A DNA stretch of 64,000 nucleotides from NCBI GenBank assembly GCA_910584485.1, contig CAJUAV010000008.1, positions 1-64,000 on the forward strand, read 5' to 3'. Position numbers and translations under genes: made by a program. Source of the stretch: an uncultured Alistipes sp. (GTDB lineage: Bacteria; Bacteroidota; Bacteroidia; Bacteroidales; Rikenellaceae). Below the pieces are notes generated by a model, which was not told the DNA's origin, did no database searches, and saw nothing but the letters and a program-made list of their open reading frames with translations. Positions 16,802-28,633 of this stretch are shown one piece after another; the first letter of the stretch is position 1; every line of letters begins with the position of its first letter.

Positions 16802-18361
16802 ATGAAACGACTCTGCTGCCTGCTGCTTCTGCTCCCGATCTTCGCCGCCGCTCCGGCCCGTCCGCCCCGCCTGGTGGTGCAGATCGTCGTCGGCTCGATG
16901 CGCGCGGGCGACCTCGACCGTTACGCCGACCGCTTCGGCGAGGGGGGCTTCCGCCGCCTCCTGGAGCGGGGAAGCCTCTATACCGACTGCCGCTACAACT
17001 TCCAGCTCACCACCACCCCCGCCACCCTCGCCACCCTCGCCACGGGGGCCATGCCCTCGATGCACGGCGTCGTCGGCGAAAGCTGGATCGACTACACCAC
17101 CAACCGCCCCGTCCACCTCACCGACGGCCCCCAGGGCGCGGGCGGCTACGAACTGATCGCCCCGACGCTCGCCGAGACGCTCTGCAGCCGCAACCCCGCG
17201 GGCCGCGCCGTCTCCGTGGCACTCGAATCGACGCCGGCCGTCCTGCTCGCGGGCCGCACGGGCAACGCCTACTGGGTCGACGACGAGCGGGGCGAGTGGG
17301 CCACCTCCCGCTACTACGCCTCCGCGACGCCCGCATGGGTCGAGCGCCTCAACACCGAAGGCTTCAACATCGGCTACCTGATCCCCGTCTGGCAGCAGCT
17401 CCTCGTGCAGGATGCCTACCGCAACACGCAGCGCCACGACATCCGTCTGACGCTCGCCAACAAACGCAGCGTGCCGCTCGCCGCGCCGCGCCGCTTCACG
17501 CCGCGCACCTACGCCGAGCGGCTGCGCTACACCCCCGCGGGCAACAGCGCCGTGCTGGGCTTCGCCAAGCAGGCCGTCGCGCACCACGAACTGGGCACCG
17601 ACGAGCAGCCCGACCTGCTGAACATCTACCTCGACGCCTCGCGCCGCATCGCCGAGCTCTACGGCCCCGAATCGGTCGAGGTCGAGGACACCTACTACCG
17701 CCTCGACCGCGATCTGGCCGATTTCCTCGATTTCCTCTACGCGCAGGTCAGCCCCGAGGAGTGCCTCGTGGTGCTCACCTCGGACCACGGCACGAGCGAC
17801 GCCTGCAACGACGAAGACCGTCGGACCGAGCGGTTCAACGCGCAGCAGTTCCGCGTGATCGTCAACGGCTTCCTGAACGTCCGCTACGGCACGGGGGCCT
17901 GGGTGCAGAGCTACAAGGACCGGTCGCTCTACCTGAACCGCAACCTCATCTACGAACGCAACCTCGACCTGGGGAAGGTGCAAAGCGAGGTGGCGACCTT
18001 CGCGACGCAGTTCAGCGGCGTGGCGCACGCCCTCTCGGCCACGGCCCTCTCGTCGGGCTCTTTCGGCCGCGGCTACGCCATGCGGATGCAGAACAGCTTC
18101 TATCCCCGCCGCTCGGGCGACGTGGTGCTGAACCTCATGCCCGGACGCATCGAGGAGCAGGAGCTCGTCTGCTCCGCCTCGGGCTCGATGTACGCCTACG
18201 ACACGCAGGTGCCGCTCGTGTTCTGCGGCCCGGGCATCCCCGCCCGCCGCATCCGCCGCGAGGTGGACGCCACGGACGTCGCCCCGACGCTGGCCCGCCT
18301 GCTCGAAATCGCCGAGCCCGACGCTTCGGAAGGCGCCCCCCTGCCCGAAATCATCGAATAA
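16802..18361 (+). CDS. Alkaline-phosphatase-superfamily protein, probable pseudoenzyme
   Basis: The 519-residue exported protein (signal peptide about 1-18) is collinear with PafA-type alkaline phosphatases: VVGSMRAGDL, LTTTPATLATLATGAMPSMHG, GPESVEVEDTYYRLDRDLAD, LTSDHGTSDA and the late YDTQVPLVFCGPGI. By motif comparison with PafA, most metal ligands are altered. The first Asp is Gly31, the paired Asp and His before GPES are Arg and Glu, and the late His is Gln. The nucleophilic Thr region and the SDHG pair remain. It is first in an operon with sufE, the SufT-like gene and DUF2851. Binding or scaffolding is more likely than phosphatase activity. Confidence 0.8.
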   Translation: MKRLCCLLLLLPIFAAAPARPPRLVVQIVVGSMRAGDLDRYADRFGEGGFRRLLERGSLYTDCRYNFQLTTTPATLATLATGAMPSMHGVVGESWIDYTTNRPVHLTDGPQGAGGYELIAPTLAETLCSRNPAGRAVSVALESTPAVLLAGRTGNAYWVDDERGEWATSRYYASATPAWVERLNTEGFNIGYLIPVWQQLLVQDAYRNTQRHDIRLTLANKRSVPLAAPRRFTPRTYAERLRYTPAGNSAVLGFAKQAVAHHELGTDEQPDLLNIYLDASRRIAELYGPESVEVEDTYYRLDRDLADFLDFLYAQVSPEECLVVLTSDHGTSDACNDEDRRTERFNAQQFRVIVNGFLNVRYGTGAWVQSYKDRSLYLNRNLIYERNLDLGKVQSEVATFATQFSGVAHALSATALSSGSFGRGYAMRMQNSFYPRRSGDVVLNLMPGRIEEQELVCSASGSMYAYDTQVPLVFCGPGIPARRIRREVDATDVAPTLARLLEIAEPDASEGAPLPEIIE

Positions 18362-18377
18362 AACCCCGCATTCAGCC

Positions 18378-18800
18378 ATGGATCCCATACAAGAAAGCAT
18401 CATCGAGGAGTTCGCCCTGTTCGACGACTGGCTCGACAAATACGACTACCTCATCTCGCTCGGCGAGCAGCTGCCTGCCATCGACCCCGCGCACCGCACA
18501 GAAAAGTACCTCATCAACGGCTGCCAGTCGCGCGTCTGGATCGACGCCCGCGAAGAGGAGGGCCGCATCCGCTTCACGGCCGACAGCGACGCGATCATCA
18601 CCAAGGGTATCATCTCGCTGCTGATCCGCGTGCTCGACGGCCGCACCCCCCGCGAGGTGCTCGACACGGAGCTCTACTTCATCGACCGCATCGGCCTGGC
18701 GGCCAACCTCTCGCCGACGCGCTCGAACGGCCTGGCGGCCATGATCAAGCAGATGCGCCTCTACGCGCTCGCCTTCGCCAACAAAGACGCCGAACAATGA
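18378..18800 (+). CDS. sufE: SufE family sulfur-transfer protein
   Basis: Accepts persulfide sulfur from a SufS-type cysteine desulfurase during Fe-S cluster assembly. At 140 residues it is full length. The acceptor Cys49 sits in LINGCQSRVW, and the helical C-terminus has LSPTRSNGLAAMI. The stop overlaps the next start by four bases, coupling it to the SufT-like gene. The rest of a suf operon is not in this window. Confidence 0.93.
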   Translation: MDPIQESIIEEFALFDDWLDKYDYLISLGEQLPAIDPAHRTEKYLINGCQSRVWIDAREEEGRIRFTADSDAIITKGIISLLIRVLDGRTPREVLDTELYFIDRIGLAANLSPTRSNGLAAMIKQMRLYALAFANKDAEQ

Positions 18801-19120
18801 CGACTCCCGAAGAGATTCTGCGGGTCGAGCAGGAGATCGTGCTGACCCTCAAAAACATCTACGACCCCGAAATCCCCGTCAACATCTACGACCTGGGGCT
18901 GATCTACGAAATCGACTACACGCCCGACGGAGTGGCCAACATCCGCATGACCCTCACGGCGCCCAACTGCCCGATGGCCGACATGCTCGTCGAGGACGTC
19001 CACCAACAGGTGGCCAAGATCCGCGGCGTGGAGCAGGTGAACGTCCTGCTGACCTTCGATCCCGTCTGGGACAAGAGCATGATGACCGAAGAGGCGCTGC
19101 TCGAACTCAATCTGCTCTGA
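18797..19120 (+). CDS. SufT/MIP18 family Fe-S assembly factor (DUF59)
   Basis: The 107-residue single-domain DUF59 protein opens with the typical IYDPEIPVNIYDLGLIYEI block and has the conserved Cys in TAPNCPMADM. It ends in VLLTFDPVWDKSMM. Relatives (SufT, PaaD, MIP18) help Fe-S maturation. It overlaps sufE by four bases and is three bases from DUF2851, supporting a shared role with SufE. Confidence 0.9.
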   Translation: MTTPEEILRVEQEIVLTLKNIYDPEIPVNIYDLGLIYEIDYTPDGVANIRMTLTAPNCPMADMLVEDVHQQVAKIRGVEQVNVLLTFDPVWDKSMMTEEALLELNLL

Positions 19121-19123
19121 ACC

Positions 19124-20122
19124 ATGAAGCGACCGGAGGAGAGCGAGGCGCTGCGCGAGCGGCAGAAAACGTTTCTGACACGGCTGGCCGAGACCCCCGA
19201 AAAGCCCGCGGCCCCCTGCTGCGCCTACCTGGCGGGGCTCGACGCCCTGCACCGCACGGAGTGCTGCACCTCGCTCCTCTTCGAGCGGCTCGGGCGCAAG
19301 ATGCGCACCCTCGATGCTCTGCGCGCCGAGGCGGGCGACGACTGGAACCAGACCTTCTACCTGCTCTATTTCCGCACGCTGGGCGACCGCGCGAACCAAA
19401 AGGCTTACCTCGAACTGGCGCGGCGCCTGCCCTACCGCTTTCTGCTGCGCGAACGGCTGACGCCGCGGGCGATCGAGGCGATGCTGCTCGGCACCTCGGG
19501 GCTGCTGCAACGCTATCGGGGCGACACCTACACCTTCGATCTGGCCCGCGAATACGACCACCTGCGCGCCAAATACGAGCTGCGGCCGATGGCCCCCGAG
19601 GCGTGGAGCCTCGGCGACCTGCGCCCCGCCAACCACCCCGTGCTGCGGCTGACGCAGGCGGCGGAGTTCTTCCGTCAGGACGAATTTCTGCTCGACCGCA
19701 CGCTGGCCTGCCGCACGGAGCAGGACCTGCGCGCCCTCTTCTGCATCGACGCCGCCCCCTACTGGCGCACCCACTACCGCACGGGTGCCGAGCGCGAAGA
19801 GGGACCTCGCCGCCTCGGCCGCTTCAAGGCCCACATGATCGGCATCAACCTCGTCGCCGTGCTCCGCTTCGCCTACGGCTCGGCCACGGGCAACGAACGG
19901 CTGCGCGACGGTGCGCTGGCGCTGCTCGAGACGCTGCCGCCCGAGGAGAATCGCTACATGCGGCTGTGGCGGGAGCGCGGCATCCGCCCGCGCGACGCTT
20001 TCGAGTCGCAGGCACTGCTGCAACTCGTCACCGAGCACTGCGAGCACCGCGCCTGCGCCGACTGCCCCGTCGCCCGCCGCATCCTGCACAAGGCGGACGG
20101 GCTGCTGCCGGCCGACACATAA
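19124..20122 (+). CDS. DUF2851 family protein
   Basis: The 332-residue cytosolic protein resembles the C-terminal three quarters of Bacteroidetes DUF2851 proteins: GDDWNQTFYLLYFRTLG, LPYRFLLRERLTPRAIEAML and RPANHPVLRLTQAA, with a C-terminal CEHRACADCPVARRIL cysteine cluster. Family members I recall are nearer 420 residues, so the N-terminal segment seems shortened or divergent here. Function unknown. The cysteine cluster and its place behind two Fe-S assembly genes fit a metal-related role. A strong terminator follows. Confidence 0.8.
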   Translation: MKRPEESEALRERQKTFLTRLAETPEKPAAPCCAYLAGLDALHRTECCTSLLFERLGRKMRTLDALRAEAGDDWNQTFYLLYFRTLGDRANQKAYLELARRLPYRFLLRERLTPRAIEAMLLGTSGLLQRYRGDTYTFDLAREYDHLRAKYELRPMAPEAWSLGDLRPANHPVLRLTQAAEFFRQDEFLLDRTLACRTEQDLRALFCIDAAPYWRTHYRTGAEREEGPRRLGRFKAHMIGINLVAVLRFAYGSATGNERLRDGALALLETLPPEENRYMRLWRERGIRPRDAFESQALLQLVTEHCEHRACADCPVARRILHKADGLLPADT

Positions 20123-20136
20123 CGGACGAAAAATAG

Positions 20137-20165
20137 GAGACGACCTCGGCGGGTCGTCTCTTTTT
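20137..20165 (+). terminator. Terminator of the phosphatase-sufE-DUF2851 operon
   Basis: A 9-bp perfect stem (20137-20145 with 20152-20160) followed by five T, just after the DUF2851 stop. Confidence 0.9.
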
Positions 20166-20208
20166 GTACGGGAGCTGCACGGGATTTGCCATATCGCGGG
20201 AATTTCAT

Positions 20209-20366
20209 TATCTTTGGCTGCTCCGAAGATACCGCCTTCGGGCGACACGCGAACCGCCTTCGCCTTTGCCCCTCGGCCGATCGGTATCCTTGGCTCCGCC
20301 GAAGATGCGCCCGCTCGGCAAAATGCAAACTTCGTTTGCTTTTGCCCTCGCTTATGCGTATCTTTG
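20209..20366 (+). repeat. Two tandem 74-76 bp promoter-bearing repeats
   Basis: Units at 20209-20284 (diverged) and 20285-20358 open with TATCTTTGGC or TATCCTTGGC. The second holds CTCGGCAAAATGCAAACTTC followed by GTTTGCTTTTGCC. The array ends in TATCTTTG (20359-20366). Same family as the arrays at 16552 and 26167. Confidence 0.8.
20335..20366 (+). promoter_or_regulatory. secA promoter supplied by the repeat array
   Basis: TTTG at 20335-20338, a 20-bp spacer and TATCTTTG at 20359-20366, 41 bases before the secA ATG. Confidence 0.7.
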
Positions 20367-20407
20367 AAAGATTTTTTACCGACACTGTCAAAAACAACGA
20401 CTGTCCT

Positions 20408-23707
<3,300 letters not shown>

Positions 23708-23713
23708 AGCGCC

Positions 23714-24148
23714 ATGAGTACCTATCAGGCAGAGAAGCAGCGCCAGCTGGACCTGCGCTACCTGCGCATGGCCCGCATCTGGGCCGAGAACTCCTACTGC
23801 GTCCGCCGCAAGGTGGGGGCGCTCATCGTCAAGGACAAGATGATTATCTCGGACGGCTACAACGGCACCCCCTCGGGCTTCGAGAACATCTGCGAGGACG
23901 AGACGGGCAAGACCAAGTCCTACGTCCTGCACGCCGAGGCGAACGCCATCACGAAGGTCGCCAAATCGGCCAACAACTGCGACGGATCGACCCTCTACAT
24001 CACGGCGGCCCCCTGCATCGAGTGCTCGAAGCTCATCATTCAGGCGGGTATCCGCCGCGTGGTGTACGCCGAGGAGTACCGCTCGGAGGAGGGCATCGAG
24101 CTGCTCAAGCGCGTCGGCATCGAGTGCGTGCACTACGAGTCGGTCTGA
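23714..24148 (+). CDS. dCMP deaminase family protein
   Basis: The 144-residue zinc deaminase has HAEANAI (His73, Glu75) and PCIECSK (Cys101, Cys104), the zinc site and proton shuttle of cytidine/deoxycytidylate deaminases. The GYNGTPSGFENIC substrate-loop pattern is typical of dCMP deaminase/ComEB proteins, which make dUMP for thymidylate synthesis. It lies six bases after secA and is probably co-transcribed. Confidence 0.92.
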   Translation: MSTYQAEKQRQLDLRYLRMARIWAENSYCVRRKVGALIVKDKMIISDGYNGTPSGFENICEDETGKTKSYVLHAEANAITKVAKSANNCDGSTLYITAAPCIECSKLIIQAGIRRVVYAEEYRSEEGIELLKRVGIECVHYESV

Positions 24149-24169
24149 AAAGAAGCGAACGGATCGTCC

Positions 24170-24335
24170 GTTTCGGATGCGACCTCGGGCCTCGATCTCG
24201 GGGTCGCACGCTTTTCGAAGCGGTCGGGGCTTGCGATGCGCATGCCCATACGAGCCGCGGGCCTATGCGGAGCGAAAATGCGGCCCGCCGGCCTCTTGCG
24301 GAGTCGCTGTCGCCATGTGCGCCGACAGCGGCAAG
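24170..24335. repeat. GC-rich dispersed intergenic repeat
   Basis: The 238-bp gap before the dehydrogenase gene holds a diverged copy of the dispersed repeat (core about 24273-24325, GCGGGCCTATGCGGAGCG then GCGGCCCGCCGG). A nearby stem GCGACC/GGTCGC lacks a T run. No gene was seen. Confidence 0.4.
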
Positions 24336-24386
24336 AGGGACAGCGACCGCCCCGCACGACAAACACGAAAAAAACAGATAACGAAG

Positions 24387-25286
24387 ATGTTCCGAAAACT
24401 GGTGGCCATCGAACCCGTGAGCCTGGTTCCTGCGGCCGAAAAACGTTTATACGACCTCGCCGAAGAGGTCGTGCTCTACGACGATGTACCGACCGACGAC
24501 GCAACGATCGCCTCCCGCATCGGCGATGCCGACGCCGTGCTGTTGAGCTACACCTCGCAGCTGCGCCGCGCCGCCCTCGAACGCTGCCCCGACGTCCGCT
24601 ACATCGGCATGTGCTGCTCGCTCTACGCCCCCGAGAGCGCCAACGTCGACATCCGCTACGCCGCCTCGCGCGGCATCGTCGTGAAGGGCATCCGCGACTA
24701 CGGCGACGAAGGGGTGGTCGAATACGTCGTCAGCGAGCTCGTCCGTCTGCTGCACGGCTTCGGCGGAGAGTCGTGGGAGGCCGTGCCGCGCGAAATCACG
24801 GGGTTGAAAGCGGGCATCGTCGGGCTGGGCAAGTCGGGCGGCATGATCGCCGACGCGATGCGTTTCTTCGGCGCCAAGGTGAGCTACTTCGCACGCAACG
24901 AGAAGCCGCAGGCGGCCGAAAAGGGGTACCGCTTCCGCCCGCTCGATGCGCTGCTCGCCGAAAACGAGGTCATCTTCTGCTGCCTCAACAAAAACGTCGT
25001 GCTGCTGCACGACGCACAGTTCGAGGCGCTCGGCGAACGCAAGATCCTCTTCAACACGGGCCTCTCACCCGCCTGGGACGAAGCGCCGCTGCGCCGCTGG
25101 CTCGAGGGCGACAACCGCCTCTGCTGCGATACGGTCGGCGCGCTGGGCGGCGAAGCGCTCCTTGCGCATCCCCATGTGCGCTGCATGCGGGTCTCGACGG
25201 GCCGCACGCAGCAGGCCTTCGACCGTTTGAGCGAGAAGGTGCTGGCCAACCTGACCGATTACCTCGCCGAACACGAGCGGGCCTGA
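24387..25286 (+). CDS. D-isomer-specific 2-hydroxyacid dehydrogenase family protein
   Basis: The 299-residue NAD(P)-dependent oxidoreductase has the Rossmann signature LKAGIVGLGKSGGMIADAM (about 142-160) and the later catalytic-domain region LFNTGLSPAWDE and VGALGGEALL. The usual Arg/Glu/His catalytic triad is not obvious: the expected NxxRG loop reads NTGLSP. It may be a divergent dehydrogenase or a binding protein. The substrate is unknown. It ends 33 bases from the convergent aspartate dehydrogenase gene. Confidence 0.75.
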   Translation: MFRKLVAIEPVSLVPAAEKRLYDLAEEVVLYDDVPTDDATIASRIGDADAVLLSYTSQLRRAALERCPDVRYIGMCCSLYAPESANVDIRYAASRGIVVKGIRDYGDEGVVEYVVSELVRLLHGFGGESWEAVPREITGLKAGIVGLGKSGGMIADAMRFFGAKVSYFARNEKPQAAEKGYRFRPLDALLAENEVIFCCLNKNVVLLHDAQFEALGERKILFNTGLSPAWDEAPLRRWLEGDNRLCCDTVGALGGEALLAHPHVRCMRVSTGRTQQAFDRLSEKVLANLTDYLAEHERA

Positions 25287-25319
25287 CGGCGGCCCCGGCC
25301 TGCGGGACGCCGCGAACGA

Positions 25320-26111
25320 TTACCCGAAGACGATCGGCGAGACGATGTTCCGCAGCACCGCCACGACGGACCAGGCGGCGATTTCGGGCGTGGCGCTGTA
25401 GACGTCGACGACGGCCCGCACCTGCTCGTTGCGGATCTCGACCCGCTGCGTGTCGCCCGTGAAATCGGGCGTCGAGCGCATCGTGACGTGCATCGCCGCA
25501 GGCCCCACCGAGGCGCGGGCGGCGGCCACCGTCACGTTGACCTTCGTCGGGAACTGCGCGATCGCCTCGGCGGCCGTACCGGCGAAGACGGTGCGCGCCT
25601 CGTGTTGCAGCACCTCGTCGTAGACGGGGGTTCCCTTCAGGGCGTTCGGTCCCTTCTCGTTGAAGAAAGACGCCGTAGCGCCGCCCATGAGGGTCGCCGT
25701 GCGCAGGACGTCGAAGCCGCCCGTGGCACCCGACGCCAGGTAGACGCGCGTGCCGTGCGCCGCGGCCGTACGGGCCGTCTCGGCATAGAAGGCATCGTCG
25801 GCGAAGGCGCCGATCGAGAGGGTGACGATCGAGCACCCCGCTGCGAGGGTCGGCAGGGCCAGCTCGCGCATCGCCGCGGGCGAAGCCGCCTCGACCAGGT
25901 AGTCGGGGCCGAGCGCCAGCAGCTCGTCGAGGCTGCGGCAGACGCGGCAGGTCACCCCGCGCGCCGCCAGTCGTTCGGCCAGCGCCTCGGCCCGCGCCGC
26001 CGTGCGCGAAAAGAGGCCGACCAGTTCATATTCGGGCAGCATCCCCGCCGCCACGGCTTCGGCCACGACCGACCCCAGTCGGCCGCAACCCGCGATCACC
26101 AGTTTTTTCAT
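25320..26111 (-). CDS. nadX: L-aspartate dehydrogenase family protein
   Basis: The 263-residue product has an N-terminal Rossmann fold (IAGCGRLGSVVAEAV, residues 5-19) and a DUF108 domain with SIGAFADD, YLASGATGGFDVLRTATL and FPTKVNVTVAAA blocks. NadX oxidises aspartate to iminoaspartate for NAD synthesis, so this could replace NadB; no other NAD genes lie nearby. A promoter-bearing repeat array stands directly upstream, 56 bases from the ATG to the nearest -7 box. Confidence 0.85.
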   Translation of the reverse strand: MKKLVIAGCGRLGSVVAEAVAAGMLPEYELVGLFSRTAARAEALAERLAARGVTCRVCRSLDELLALGPDYLVEAASPAAMRELALPTLAAGCSIVTLSIGAFADDAFYAETARTAAAHGTRVYLASGATGGFDVLRTATLMGGATASFFNEKGPNALKGTPVYDEVLQHEARTVFAGTAAEAIAQFPTKVNVTVAAARASVGPAAMHVTMRSTPDFTGDTQRVEIRNEQVRAVVDVYSATPEIAAWSVVAVLRNIVSPIVFG

Positions 26112-26166
26112 CGTCTCTGTCGTTTTTCGGGAAAAGTCCCCCCCATCGCATGCGGGAGGGGGAGGA

Positions 26167-26199
26167 CAAAGATACGCATAAGCCGAGGGCAAAAGCAAA
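26167..26199 (-). promoter_or_regulatory. nadX promoter supplied by the repeat array
   Basis: On the minus strand TTTG (26199-26196), a 21-bp spacer and TATCTTTG (26174-26167) match the consensus. Confidence 0.65.
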
Positions 26200-26390
26200 T
26201 TTATTTGCATTTTGCCGAGGCGGGCGTATCTTCGGCGAAGCCAAAGTACGATTAAGCGAGGGCAAAAACAAGCTCGCTTGATTTTTGCCGAGCGAGAGGA
26301 TCTTCGGCGAAGCCAAAGATCAAAACAAGCCGAGGGCAAAAGCAAATTTATTTGCATTTTGCCGAGGCGGGCGTATCGTCGGCGAAGCCA
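26167..26390 (-). repeat. Three tandem 72-75 bp promoter-bearing repeats (minus orientation)
   Basis: Units begin (on plus) with CAAAG at about 26167, 26242 and 26313, with a further partial at about 26390. Units 1 and 3 contain GCAAAAGCAAATTTATTTGC; unit 2 carries CAAGCTCGCTTG in the corresponding place, a compensated change of the small palindrome. On the minus strand the array ends in TATCTTTG (26174 to 26167), upstream of nadX. Same family as the arrays at 16552 and 20209. Confidence 0.85.
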
Positions 26391-26553
26391 AAGTACGGCT
26401 CCCCCCCGAGGCCGCCGACCTCGGCCGAGCCGCGAGCGGTGCCCCCCCGACCCGCGCGCATGACGGGCGGGCAGGGCTTCGCAGCGATCAAAGCGCGGCA
26501 AAAATCCCGTTTCGGCGCGTTTCTTGTCGGGAAAGGCCTAAAAACGGAATCCT
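26391..26553. other. Remainder of the nadX/MFS intergenic region
   Basis: GC-rich DNA with two runs of seven C (about 26402 and 26443) and no recognisable gene. No consensus promoter for the downstream transporter gene could be found. Confidence 0.3.
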
Positions 26554-28473
26554 ATGCTGAATCTGCAAACGTTGCGCGGACGGATCAACGCTTCGATCTC
26601 GCGCATCCAGTTTTTCGTGCTGCTCGTCTGGTGCATCGGCATCCTGCTGGCCTACCTGGTCGGCATCTACGTCTCGGGGTCGATCCACTCCGCGTCGCGC
26701 TGGATGGGGGCCATGCTGGCCTGCTCGTCGGTGGTGGTGGTCCTTCAGAAATCGGGCTACAAGGAGTCGTTGCAGGTGGGGCTGATCCGCGTCTTCGGCA
26801 CCTTCTGCGGCGCCCTGATCGCCTACCTCTACCTGCGCCTGCTCCCCTTCACGGTCGTGGGCATGCTCGTGACGGTCTTCCTGCTCGAGATGCTCTTCAT
26901 GGCGCTCAACATCTACAACAACGGCCACATCGCCACCCTCACCCTGCTCATCATCATGCTCGTCTCGCAGATGCACCCCGAGGTCGACCCCGGTACGAAC
27001 TGCATGCTGCGCTTCACCGAGTCGGCCGCGGGCGTCGTCGTGGGGGTGGCGCTGCTGTGGGTGATCGAAAAGTGGAACATCCGCCGCCAGCGCCTCATCC
27101 ATCGGGGCGCGCACAGCGACGGCAGCCCCGTCGACATGGACACGATGCCGCTGCGCTGGGGCCACCTGCGCGTGGTGGCGATCGCCTCGCTCGGACAGGT
27201 CACGGGAGCGGCCATCTCGACCCTCGTGGGCGTCATCGTCCCCATGGTACAACTCGTCGGCCGCCCCGAACTCTCACCGCTGCACCAGGGCGTCGTCGCC
27301 GCGGCGGCCCTCGTGGGAATCATGGCGGGCTCGATCCTCTTCGGACGGTGGAGCGACCGCCGCGGATACCTCTACTTCTTCCGTCTCTGCCCTGCCCTGA
27401 TCCTCGGGGCGGCCCTCTTCGGCTACCTCGCCGACTCGGTCCCGGCCCTCGTCCTCGCACTCTTCGCGATGGGCTTCGGCGTCGGAGGCGGCTACAGCCT
27501 CGATGCGGACTACATCTCCGAAATCATGCCGCGCCCCTGGCGCCAATGGATGGTCGGCGTCGCCAAGGCGGCTTCGGCCTTCGGCTGCATCTTCGCGGCG
27601 GCCGCCGCCCTCTACCTGCTGCGGCTGTGGCGCGATCCGTCGCACTGGAATCACCTGCTGCTGCTCGTCGCCCTGCTCGCCCTCGTGATGCTCGCCACGC
27701 GCATCCGCTTCGCCGAGAGCCCCGGGTGGCTCATGGCCCACGGCCGCGAAGCGGAGGCCGAAAGCGCCGTCCGCTATTTCCTCGGCAGCGACGTCGCGGT
27801 GGGCGACCTGCGCCGCAAGCCGCGCCGCAGCGAGACGCCCCGCCTCGGCTGGGGCGCCTTCTTCGGCCGCGACCGCCTGCGCAAAACCCTCTTCAGCGGC
27901 ATTCCGTGGGCCTGCGAAGGGGTCGGCGTCTACGGCGTGGGGGTCTTCCTGCCGATCCTCGTCATGGCCCTCGGCGCGGGAGACGCCGCCGACTGCAGCT
28001 ACGAACAGCTCGAACACTCGGTGCGGACCACCTTGCAGATCAACTTTTTCATCCTGCCCGGCTTCCTCCTGGGACTGCTTCTGATCCGACGGATCTACCA
28101 CGTGCGGCTGCAAACGGGCGGTTTTCTGCTCGCCGCCGCGGGGCTCGTGCTGCTGCTCGTCGCCGATCGGCTCCACTGGCCCGCATGGGTCGCCGTGGGC
28201 GGCTTCATGTTCTTCGAGCTCTTCCTCAACGCAGGGCCCCATCTGGTCACCTTCATCCTCCCCTCGCAAATCTACTCCGTCGCCGAACGGGGCAAAGGCG
28301 CGGGGCTGGCCGCAGCCTTCGGCAAGGCGGGAGCCGTCGCGGGGGTCTTCTTCTTCCCGCTGCTGCTCAAATGGGGCGGCGTGACGCTGGCGCTGCTCGT
28401 CACGGCGGTGCTGCAACTCGTCGGCGCCTGGGTGACGGCCGCCCTGGGACGCTCCGTGCTGCCGAAAACGTGA
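26554..28473 (+). CDS. Fusion transporter: FUSC/aromatic-acid-exporter-like domain plus MFS domain
   Basis: The 639-residue protein has two membrane units. Residues about 17-177 form six hydrophobic segments resembling FUSC/ArAE family domains (SRWMGAMLACSSVVVVLQ; RFTESAAGVVVGVALLWVIEKW). After a hydrophilic linker (about 177-205), residues 205-637 look like a full 12-segment MFS carrier, with loop 2-3 motif GRWSDRRG and GMGFGVGGGYSLDADYI-like helix 4 features. The substrate cannot be predicted. No operon partner is visible. I regard the fusion as real, because no start, stop or frameshift separates the parts. Confidence 0.75.
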   Translation: MLNLQTLRGRINASISRIQFFVLLVWCIGILLAYLVGIYVSGSIHSASRWMGAMLACSSVVVVLQKSGYKESLQVGLIRVFGTFCGALIAYLYLRLLPFTVVGMLVTVFLLEMLFMALNIYNNGHIATLTLLIIMLVSQMHPEVDPGTNCMLRFTESAAGVVVGVALLWVIEKWNIRRQRLIHRGAHSDGSPVDMDTMPLRWGHLRVVAIASLGQVTGAAISTLVGVIVPMVQLVGRPELSPLHQGVVAAAALVGIMAGSILFGRWSDRRGYLYFFRLCPALILGAALFGYLADSVPALVLALFAMGFGVGGGYSLDADYISEIMPRPWRQWMVGVAKAASAFGCIFAAAAALYLLRLWRDPSHWNHLLLLVALLALVMLATRIRFAESPGWLMAHGREAEAESAVRYFLGSDVAVGDLRRKPRRSETPRLGWGAFFGRDRLRKTLFSGIPWACEGVGVYGVGVFLPILVMALGAGDAADCSYEQLEHSVRTTLQINFFILPGFLLGLLLIRRIYHVRLQTGGFLLAAAGLVLLLVADRLHWPAWVAVGGFMFFELFLNAGPHLVTFILPSQIYSVAERGKGAGLAAAFGKAGAVAGVFFFPLLLKWGGVTLALLVTAVLQLVGAWVTAALGRSVLPKT

Positions 28474-28485
28474 CAGGCGATGCAG

Positions 28486-28560
28486 GCCGGCGGTCTGCGG
28501 AAAGCGCGGCATGCAGACCTGCGAAGCTCCCGTCCCGCCGACAGCTCTGCCATCGAACGC
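28486..28560. repeat. GC-rich dispersed intergenic repeat (short copy)
   Basis: A shortened copy of the dispersed repeat lies between the convergent transporter genes. It includes GACCTGCGAAGCTCCCGTCC and ends CTCTGCCATCGAA, like the copy near 9140. Confidence 0.4.
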
Positions 28561-28572
28561 CAGCCCTGCAAA

Positions 28573-28616
28573 ACGAACACCCCCTGCCGAACTCGATCGC
28601 GGCAGGGGGTGTTCGT
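28573..28616. terminator. Bidirectional terminator hairpin
   Basis: A perfect 16-bp stem (28573-28588 with 28601-28616) with a 12-nt loop lies between convergent genes. A short T stretch follows on the minus strand. It is nearly the same sequence as the hairpin at 48414-48451. Confidence 0.75.
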
Positions 28617-28633
28617 TGTCGAATGCGGAACGA

